Assembly: GCA_937893735.1 (NCBI GenBank)
Contig: CALBGD010000387.1
Location: forward strand, 1-11,600
DNA length: 11,600 nucleotides
From: an uncultured Clostridia bacterium
GTDB taxonomy: Bacteria > Bacillota > Clostridia > Oscillospirales > Ruminococcaceae
Direction: 5' to 3'
The notes below the pieces were generated by a model. It ran no database searches and was not told the origin of the DNA. It saw only the letters and a program-made list of their open reading frames with translations. Positions 6,507 to 11,600 of the stretch are shown one piece after another. The translations under genes and the position numbers were made by a program. How positions within the stretch are numbered: the stretch's first letter is position 1; each line of letters opens with the position of its first letter.

Positions 6507-7592
6507 ATGGGAAAACTCAGAGTTGGAATGCTCACAAGCGGCGGCGACTGCCCCGGACTGAACGCGACCATCAGAGGTGCTGCAAAGGCTATCTATGAGG
6601 CTTTCGGCGAGGACAAGGTGGAGATAGTCGGTATCCACGACGGATATCACGGGCTTATCCACGGCGTCTACAAGGTAATGCAGCCGTCCGATTTCTCGGG
6701 GATACTCACGCAGGGCGGAACTATTCTCGGAACCAAGCGCACTCCGTTCAAGATGATGCAGATAATCGAGGACGACAAGGTGGACAAGGTAAAGGAAATG
6801 AAGTCCACCTACAAGGACCTGAAGCTCGACTGCCTGTTCACCCTCGGCGGCAACGGGACCCACAAGACCGCAAATATGCTGTCTGAGGAAGGGCTGAACG
6901 TCATCGGACTTCCAAAGACCATCGACAATGATATTTTCGGCACTGACGTTACATTCGGATTCCATTCCGCAGTTGATATCGGCACCGAGGTAATCGACCG
7001 TATCCATACCACCGCGAACTCCCACAGCCGCGTAATGGTAATAGAGATAATGGGCAACAAGGCTGGCTGGCTCACGCTGTACAGCGGACTTGCAGGCGGC
7101 GCCGATATAATCCTCCTGCCGGAGATCCCCTATGATATCAACAAGGTGGCTCAGGCGTGCCAGAAGCGCGCGGACGCAGGCAGGAACTTCTCTATCCTCG
7201 CGGTTGCCGAGGGCTGCTACGACATTGAGGAAGCAAAGCTCAAGAAAAAGGAGCGCACACGCCTGCGTACAGAGGCAGGGCTCACTACTGCAACAGCGCG
7301 TATCGCAAAGAACATTCAGGACATGACCGGACTGGAGACACGCACGGTCGTTCCGGGACATATGCTCCGCGGCGGAAGCCCGTCCGCTTACGACAGAATT
7401 CTTGCAACGCAGTTCGGCGCCCACGCAGCTCAGCTGCTCAAGGACGGAAAGTTCGGCTACACCGTTGCGATGGTCGATGGAAAGATCACCGAGAATCCCC
7501 TCGGCGACGTTGCAATGAAGACCAAGTTTGTACCAGTTGACTGCAAGATGGTAAAGACCGCAAAGGATATCGGCATTTCTTTCGGCGACTGA
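6507..7592 (+). CDS. pfkA: 6-phosphofructokinase, predicted ATP-dependent by its donor-site residue
   Basis: This 361-residue enzyme should phosphorylate fructose 6-phosphate to fructose 1,6-bisphosphate. The N-terminal TSGGDCPGLNA (10-20) is the family hallmark. The donor-site loop reads LGGNGT (113-118) and the catalytic segment PKTIDND (136-142). In the PFK family, Gly at the E. coli Gly104 position favours ATP and Asp favours PPi; here it is Gly117. Lys137 replaces the E. coli Gly124, as in actinobacterial ATP-PFKs of the long group. Asn116 replaces the metal-site Asp of GGDG. MGNKAGW (182-188) has Asn where MGR has the substrate arginine. C-terminal MLRGGSPSAYDR fits the family. GGAGG at 6493-6497 sets ATG6507. 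A strong terminator follows. The length (361) exceeds the short ATP-PFKs (about 320). Confidence 0.9.
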   Translation: MGKLRVGMLTSGGDCPGLNATIRGAAKAIYEAFGEDKVEIVGIHDGYHGLIHGVYKVMQPSDFSGILTQGGTILGTKRTPFKMMQIIEDDKVDKVKEMKSTYKDLKLDCLFTLGGNGTHKTANMLSEEGLNVIGLPKTIDNDIFGTDVTFGFHSAVDIGTEVIDRIHTTANSHSRVMVIEIMGNKAGWLTLYSGLAGGADIILLPEIPYDINKVAQACQKRADAGRNFSILAVAEGCYDIEEAKLKKKERTRLRTEAGLTTATARIAKNIQDMTGLETRTVVPGHMLRGGSPSAYDRILATQFGAHAAQLLKDGKFGYTVAMVDGKITENPLGDVAMKTKFVPVDCKMVKTAKDIGISFGD

Positions 7593-7597
7593 AATCT

Positions 7598-7615
7598 TGT
7601 GAAAAACTTTTCACA
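7598..7615 (+). repeat. Perfect inverted repeat after pfkA
   Basis: TGTGAAAA and TTTTCACA are separated by two bases, just after the stop codon and before the main terminator. The right arm supplies a T-run, so it may assist termination or be a protein-binding palindrome. Confidence 0.45.
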
Positions 7616-7623
7616 CATATCAT

Positions 7624-7652
7624 AAAAGGACAGAGTTTTTCTGTCCTTTTTT
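7624..7652 (+). terminator. Intrinsic terminator after pfkA
   Basis: AAAAGGACAGA (7624-7634) pairs perfectly with TCTGTCCTTTT (7640-7650) around a 5-nt loop. The T-run 7647-7652 completes a classic Rho-independent terminator that isolates the first pfk from the second. Confidence 0.93.
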
Positions 7653-7666
7653 GTTTAATACGGCTA

Positions 7667-7695
7667 TTGAATAATATTGTAGAATATGCTAAAAT
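7667..7695 (+). promoter_or_regulatory. Sigma-A promoter for the second pfk
   Basis: TTGAAT (7667-7672), a 17-bp spacer and TAAAAT (7690-7695) with TGC just upstream (extended -10) lie directly after the previous terminator. The predicted start near 7702 gives a leader of about 37 nt. Confidence 0.82.
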
Positions 7696-7738
7696 TATAT
7701 CAGGATTTACCCAACGATTATTATTTGGAGGACTCATC

Positions 7739-8947
7739 ATGTTTAATATAGCAGTTGCACAGTCCGGCGGTCCGACCGCTGCGATAAACGCCAGCCTTAC
7801 CGGAGTATTTAACGGAGCGGAGCAGGAGGCGCAGGTTGACGAGATCTACGGCGCTGAAAACGGCATTGAGGGAATAATCAACGACCGCCTGCTGAATCTC
7901 CGCAGCATACTGATGGACGAGCACGACAAGCAGCTCCTGATGACAACTCCGTCTACCATACTGGGCTCCTGCCGGTTCAAGCTGAAGGACTGGCACGAGG
8001 ACGACAGCGACTACCGCAAAATAGCCGAGACATTCAGCCGACACAATATCCGGGCGTTCTTCTACATCGGCGGCAACGACTCCATGGACACCGTAATGAA
8101 GCTGCACAGCTATTTTACCGAAAAGGGGATAGACATTAAGGTTGTCGGAGTTCCCAAGACCATCGACAACGACGTTACCGAGACCGACCACACTCCGGGA
8201 TTCGGCTCTGCGGCGAAGTATGTAGCGGCGACCCTCCAGGAGATAATCCGCGACAGCCGAGTTTATTCCATACCGTCCGTCACCATCGTTGAGATAATGG
8301 GACGTGACGCCGGCTGGCTGGCGGCGAGCTCCTGCGTTCTCCGCGCGAACGGAGAGCCCGCGCCGCATTTAATCTATCTTCCGGAGGGTGAGTTCTCCCC
8401 GGAGAAGTACCTTAACGATGTGAAGCAGGCGCAGCTCCGATATAAGGCGGTCATCGTTGCGATATCAGAGGGCGTGAGCGCCGGCAACGGAGTTTCCTCC
8501 GAGATTGTGGACGCATTCGGCCACAAATACCTTTCCGGTATCGGCAAGTGGCTGGAGGAGTACACCAAGGACCATATAGGCTGCAAGGTGCGCTCGATAG
8601 AGCTCAACGTAATGCAGAGGTGCAGCTCCCATATCGCGTCCCTCACGGATCTGCTCGAGGCTGAGCGTATCGGCAGGGAGGCAGTGAAATCCGCGCTGGT
8701 TTACGGCGCAAGCGGAGTTATGATGTGCTTCCACAGGCTGAGCAACAATCCCTACCGCGTTGAGATAACCACTGCCGACATAACAAAGATTGCAAATCAG
8801 GAGAAGAAGTTCCCGCGGGAGTGGATAAATCAGGAGGGCAACAACGTTACCGTTGACGCGCTGAATTACTTCCTGCCGCTGATTCAGGGAGAGCCGAAGC
8901 TTGAGTACCGCAACGGCATTCCGATACACTTCCGTCTGGATCAGTAA
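7739..8947 (+). CDS. pfp: 6-phosphofructokinase, predicted PPi-dependent
   Basis: This 402-residue protein belongs to the longer phosphofructokinase clade typed as diphosphate--fructose-6-phosphate 1-phosphotransferase. AQSGGPTAAIN (7-17) begins the fold. The donor loop reads IGGNDSMDT (110-118), with Asp114 at the position where Asp selects PPi over ATP, and PKTIDND (139-145) has the matching Lys140. MGRDAGW (187-193) keeps the substrate arginine that the first enzyme lacks. With PPi the reaction is near equilibrium, so the enzyme could run in glycolysis or gluconeogenesis. GGAGGA (7727-7732) sits six bases before ATG7739. An upstream TTG at 7667 is inside the promoter and is rejected. The two enzymes are clearly diverged, not a recent duplication. 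Confidence 0.9.
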   Translation: MFNIAVAQSGGPTAAINASLTGVFNGAEQEAQVDEIYGAENGIEGIINDRLLNLRSILMDEHDKQLLMTTPSTILGSCRFKLKDWHEDDSDYRKIAETFSRHNIRAFFYIGGNDSMDTVMKLHSYFTEKGIDIKVVGVPKTIDNDVTETDHTPGFGSAAKYVAATLQEIIRDSRVYSIPSVTIVEIMGRDAGWLAASSCVLRANGEPAPHLIYLPEGEFSPEKYLNDVKQAQLRYKAVIVAISEGVSAGNGVSSEIVDAFGHKYLSGIGKWLEEYTKDHIGCKVRSIELNVMQRCSSHIASLTDLLEAERIGREAVKSALVYGASGVMMCFHRLSNNPYRVEITTADITKIANQEKKFPREWINQEGNNVTVDALNYFLPLIQGEPKLEYRNGIPIHFRLDQ

Positions 8948-8948
8948 A

Positions 8949-9060
8949 TATCAGGCTGTCGATAAACCCTCATCTTCGTCGTCAGCGACATATTCGGCAG
9001 GTAAAAACCCTAGCTGAAATGCCGCTTCCTAGAATCTAAGGGCTTCTCAACAGCCTGAAA
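8949..9060. mobile_element. MITE-like element with imperfect terminal inverted repeats
   Basis: The left end, beginning TATCAGGCTGTCGATAAACC (8949), and the reverse complement of the right end, beginning TTTCAGGCTGTTGAGAAGCC (9060), match at 18 of 22 positions, 112 bp end to end. The interior has no coding potential. Size, terminal repeats and intergenic position suit a non-autonomous miniature transposable element or the two ends of a collapsed insertion sequence. It starts one base after the second pfk stop and lies before that gene's stem-loop terminator. No convincing target-site duplication is visible: AAAT occurs next to both ends but overlaps the right repeat. A simple 3'-UTR hairpin is the alternative. 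Confidence 0.55.
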
Positions 9061-9077
9061 TGACTCTTTTTCAACTA

Positions 9078-9106
9078 CGGGGCGAGTTTTTAACTCGCCC
9101 CGATTT
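9078..9106. terminator. Stem-loop between convergent pfp and immA-like genes
   Basis: CGGGGCGAGTT (9078-9088) pairs perfectly with AACTCGCCCCG (9092-9102) around TTT, followed by ATTTATATAG on the plus strand. It lies two bases from the minus-strand stop (9105-9107). The plus-strand T-tract is interrupted and the minus strand has none, but the 11-bp GC stem can act on both converging transcripts. Confidence 0.75.
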
Positions 9107-9779
9107 ATATAGCCATCTGCTGATTTGCAAGCTGTGCAAGGTATTTTTCATATCCGTCATGCGCGGAGCGCTTCGAAATATAGCTCGTGATGAACGGCAG
9201 GAATCTCAGCAGGAGCTTATATTCCGCCTCGTTTCGCAGAGATCCGGCGAACTCAGCTAAACCTGAGCCTGCTTCCCTCATTTCCCGCCGGAAAGCCTCC
9301 TCCTGCGAGCGGCGCAGCCGCGTCAGCTCCTTAAAGCGTATCTCCGCCGCCTGTCGTGATATCCCGCAGAGCCTTTCGACCTCCAGCGCGGAGGATACCC
9401 CGCAGAAATTAAGTACAGTCAGCGGCGCAAGGAATCCGGCGGCGAAGCGCTCCGCTTCGCGTTCCTCGCTCTGTGTGAGCGACTGCTTTTCCGTGGCAAT
9501 ATGCCCCGAGAGGATATGCCCCAGCTCGTGAGCTGACGTCCACTTGCGCCGCGCTTTTCCGCACAGGTTTTCATTTATCACGCAGATGTATCTGCCCTCC
9601 AGCATCAGGCTGAATCCTCCGTAGCTTATGTTGCGGTAGATGTAATCCGCGTCCACGTCGTAAAGCGAGATGAAGTCCGAGTACCCTATCATTTTCACTC
9701 CGAAATGCCGCGCCGCTGCCGGGACATTCACCGGCAGGGAAGCCGCGCCGCACTCCAGCAGCGCAACTGAAGCTGTCAT
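9105..9779 (-). CDS. ImmA/IrrE-family zinc metallopeptidase (M78-like)
   Basis: This 224-residue soluble protein has the zinc peptidase motif HELGH at residues 84-88 (His84, Glu85, His88). A downstream EREAERFAAGFLAP (106-119) should supply the third zinc ligand, probably Glu108. This is the COG2856/DUF955 architecture of ImmA, the protease that cleaves the ICEBs1 repressor ImmR, and of IrrE. Residues about 130-150 form a helical segment common after the core, and the C-terminal 70 residues are charged and family-variable. It directly follows an XRE-type gene with a 4-bp ATGA overlap (9776-9779), and AAGGAGGG precedes the ATG. The genetic partner suggests it cuts or controls that repressor. 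The cleavage target is inferred, not seen. Confidence 0.88.
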   Translation of the reverse strand: MTASVALLECGAASLPVNVPAAARHFGVKMIGYSDFISLYDVDADYIYRNISYGGFSLMLEGRYICVINENLCGKARRKWTSAHELGHILSGHIATEKQSLTQSEEREAERFAAGFLAPLTVLNFCGVSSALEVERLCGISRQAAEIRFKELTRLRRSQEEAFRREMREAGSGLAEFAGSLRNEAEYKLLLRFLPFITSYISKRSAHDGYEKYLAQLANQQMAI

Positions 9780-10207
9780 CGTCCACCCTCCTTGTAATCT
9801 GGCAGGTCGAGGACGCTGCCAGCCCCGCGCTTCTTTTTCAGCCGGAGCTTTCCGGGCTGTGCGCCGCCGAAGCTGCGCGCCGCCACAAGCACCAGCCCGT
9901 CGCAGCGGCGGTATTCTATTTCAGTGCAGGCGTCAACAAGCTCCCTGCCATGGTCGTCCAGCTCCTGATATTTCCTTAGGTGCTCCTGCGCCGGGGTGAG
10001 CTCCGCGTCGTAGCAGTCCGCGAAGAGCTCGTTTGGCTCGCAGCAGAGCGCCGTGAACATACGGTAGAGCACCTCTTCCTTCGGGTGGCTTATCTCCCGT
10101 TCGTAGTTTCCCACCGCCGACGGAGTAACGCCGAGCCGCTGTGCAAGCTCCTCCTGCGTGAGCCCTGCGCGCTCTCTGAGTGATTTTATCTGCCTGCCAA
10201 GTCCCAT
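9776..10207 (-). CDS. XRE/Cro-CI-family transcriptional regulator
   Basis: This 143-residue protein starts with an HTH_3 domain, about residues 6-60: IKSLRERAGLTQEELAQRLG, then VTPSAVGNYEREIS, matching lambda-repressor-type five-helix folds. Residues 70-105 are helical. The tail has a basic patch, KLRLKKKR (120-127), and no recognisable catalytic or ligand domain. AAGGAGGAG lies just upstream of its ATG and overlaps the previous gene's TAA, and its own stop overlaps the peptidase ATG. The pairing with an ImmA-type peptidase suggests an ImmR-like repressor that is inactivated by proteolysis. The palindrome in the module's promoter is a candidate operator. The target genes are unknown; none outside the operon is evident here. 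Confidence 0.88.
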   Translation of the reverse strand: MGLGRQIKSLRERAGLTQEELAQRLGVTPSAVGNYEREISHPKEEVLYRMFTALCCEPNELFADCYDAELTPAQEHLRKYQELDDHGRELVDACTEIEYRRCDGLVLVAARSFGGAQPGKLRLKKKRGAGSVLDLPDYKEGGR

Positions 10208-10216
10208 ATCTCCTCC

Positions 10217-10633
10217 TTATATCCGTGCGCCGTCAGAGGCGGTCTCCGGTGCGTTTCTGCCGTATCTGTCCATCAGCTTTGCCAGTCCGCTTTTTCTCAG
10301 CAGGAACACGCGCCTTTCGCTCATGTACAGTTCAAGCGCGAGCTTATCCCAGTTTTTCGCGAGTATGTAGTAACCCTCGATAACGCTGCGCTCCTCCCCG
10401 GAAAGGTAGCTCACGAACCGCAGAGCTTCGCGCTTTGCGTCGCACATCTGGTCAACGGTGTCGTTGAGCTGTGCTTCCAGCCGAGCCAGCTTTTCCGCGG
10501 TTTCCTGCGCATAGCTTGTGGATTCGCGCATACGCCGGGCGATACGGTGTATCATCTCGATATGCTCAAGCTGCATCTGTACCTGAAGTTCAAGGGTGCG
10601 CGCCCGCTGGAGCGTACCCATTACGTCTGCCAT
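10217..10633 (-). CDS. DUF1492-like protein with sigma-region-4-type helix-turn-helix
   Basis: This protein has 138 residues from ATG10633. Residues 1-72 are strongly helical with heptad character (coiled-coil-like, rich in E, Q, R and L). Residues 78-123 read as a sigma-70 region 4-type HTH: a helix around SGEERSVIEGYY, then KNWDKLALELYMSERRVFLLRKSGLAKLM split over the two HTH helices. This layout recalls DUF1492 and RinA/ArpU-type phage transcription factors. An upstream in-frame ATG (10673-10675) has no ribosome site and lies close to the promoter start. ATG10639 has AAAGGAG only two bases away. ATG10633 has the best spacing (eight bases), so I prefer it. The gene leads the three-gene minus-strand operon. 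Confidence 0.75.
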   Translation of the reverse strand: MADVMGTLQRARTLELQVQMQLEHIEMIHRIARRMRESTSYAQETAEKLARLEAQLNDTVDQMCDAKREALRFVSYLSGEERSVIEGYYILAKNWDKLALELYMSERRVFLLRKSGLAKLMDRYGRNAPETASDGARI

Positions 10634-10696
10634 ATTCATCGCTCCTTTACATTTGTTTAGGTTTGTAGTGTTCATATAAATCTTATCTATGTACAG

Positions 10697-10726
10697 ATTA
10701 TATCACAAGAACCTTGTAATTGTCAA
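10697..10726 (-). promoter_or_regulatory. Consensus sigma-A promoter of the minus-strand XRE/ImmA module
   Basis: Read on the minus strand, TTGACA (10726-10721), an 18-bp spacer and TATAAT (10702-10697) preceded by TGA (extended -10) are both perfect consensus boxes. Such a strong promoter suits a unit held down by a repressor. Confidence 0.9.
10705..10717. promoter_or_regulatory. Candidate operator palindrome within the promoter spacer
   Basis: ACAAG-AAC-CTTGT is a 5-3-5 inverted repeat lying wholly between the -35 and -10 boxes. Two further flanking pairs match after one mismatch on each side. A protein bound here would block RNA polymerase. The XRE protein encoded in the same operon is the natural candidate; this is inference. 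Confidence 0.55.
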
Positions 10727-10739
10727 TAGGTAAACTCAA

Positions 10740-11093
10740 TTTTTCCTGAATAATTTCCGATATGTCAGAATATTATTTATTTCATCTGAAATGAAACTTT
10801 GCTTTCGGAATAATTCATAAAATGCTGCGAACACTGTCCGACCCGCACAAGCGGAGTTTCAGCAGAATATGGCGTGATCCACATAAACGGCAGTGTATCG
10901 CTGTTTACCCTGTGCGTGAGCACAAAATCAAAAGCTTGCCATGAGGTGTTTTTCTATCTTTTTTTGCAAGAATGGGCTTTTGAGTTCTATTTTTTAGGTG
11001 ATAATATCTATATAATATGCACAACCGCAGCACTATAATATTGTTGCAAGTGAACAAAAAGAATAAATCTTATGAAAAAAATCCAAAATCATC
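10740..11093. other. Gene-poor AT-rich intergenic region with several possible RNA hairpins
   Basis: I see no convincing gene here. The left part (10748-10814) can fold, with GAATAATTTCCG pairing imperfectly with CGGAATAATTC and an inner TTTCAT/ATGAAA stem (10780-10785, 10791-10796). The middle has AAACGGC/GCTGTTT (10885-10891, 10900-10906) and TGTGC-GTGA-GCACA (10911-10924), a 5-bp stem capped by a GNRA tetraloop. A 40-codon open frame (10822-10944) has no ribosome site. From 10950 on the sequence is T-rich with isolated TATAAT-like hexamers. An unannotated small RNA or a decayed gene is possible. Confidence 0.4.
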
Positions 11094-11122
11094 TTGCAAA
11101 ACGGGAGACTATGTTGTATAAT
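11094..11122 (+). promoter_or_regulatory. Sigma-A promoter for glutamate dehydrogenase
   Basis: TTGCAA (11094-11099), a 17-bp spacer and a perfect TATAAT (11117-11122) lie about 93 bp before the gdhA ATG. Transcription near 11129 would give a leader of about 86 nt. Confidence 0.85.
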
Positions 11123-11124
11123 GA

Positions 11125-11600
<476 letters not shown>

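Noticed and set aside
6357..7424. 355-codon minus-strand open frame antisense to the first pfk
   Set aside because: It lies opposite a gene with clear motifs and a strong ribosome site. Its composition (Cys-, His- and Tyr-rich, no domain) is typical of the antisense frame of a GC-biased gene.
10634..10675. N-terminal extension of the DUF1492-like protein to ATG10675
   Set aside because: No ribosome site precedes it and the extension is unlike the rest of the protein. AAAGGAG sits correctly before ATG10633.
11001..11039. TATAAT hexamers at 11011-11016 and 11034-11039 as extra gdhA promoters
   Set aside because: Neither has an acceptable -35 box 16-18 bp upstream. The region is AT-rich enough to give such hexamers by chance.

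Overview
The window looks like a chromosomal piece of an anaerobic Firmicute of the class Clostridia, most like the Ruminococcus/Oscillospiraceae group. This is inferred from a ferredoxin-dependent 2-oxoacid oxidoreductase, two adjacent 6-phosphofructokinases (one with PPi-type signatures), a DnaD/DnaI-type primosome pair, strong AGGAGG ribosome sites, sigma-A promoters with a TG-extended -10, and moderately GC-rich coding sequence with AT-rich promoters. No species can be named from the sequence alone.

Layout. Positions 1-225 hold the 3' end of a small membrane protein gene, overlapped by a MinD/ParA-fold ATPase gene (225-875). Next come the four subunits of a 2-oxoacid:ferredoxin oxidoreductase in the order delta-alpha-beta-gamma (956-3516), tightly coupled and closed by a GC-rich hairpin. 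A YdcF/DUF218 membrane protein (3574-4329) follows and ends in an intrinsic terminator that overlaps its stop codon. A near-consensus promoter (4361-4389) then drives a DnaD-domain protein and a DnaC/DnaI-type ATPase (4453-6447), probable helicase-loading factors. Two phosphofructokinase genes follow (6507-7592 and 7739-8947), separated by a strong terminator and a new promoter. The first has the ATP-type Gly at the donor-specificity position and the second has the PPi-type Asp.

A 112-bp element with imperfect terminal inverted repeats (8949-9060) begins one base after the second pfk stop codon and lies before a stem-loop shared with the convergent operon. On the minus strand, 10633 down to 9105 encodes a compact three-gene module: a protein with a sigma-region-4-like helix-turn-helix (DUF1492-like), an XRE repressor-like protein and an ImmA/IrrE-type zinc peptidase. 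It is read from a consensus promoter (10697-10726) with a palindrome between its -35 and -10 boxes. Such modules belong to prophages and integrative elements, so this may be a remnant or a domesticated switch.

Positions 10740-11214 carry no convincing gene. They hold several hairpins, a curious degenerate in-frame repeat and the promoter and leader of a glutamate dehydrogenase gene, whose first 128 codons fill 11215-11600. Metabolically, the window links glycolytic flux (two PFKs), low-potential electron transfer from 2-oxoacids and ammonia/2-oxoglutarate metabolism. The replication genes and the phage-like switch are separate transcription units.
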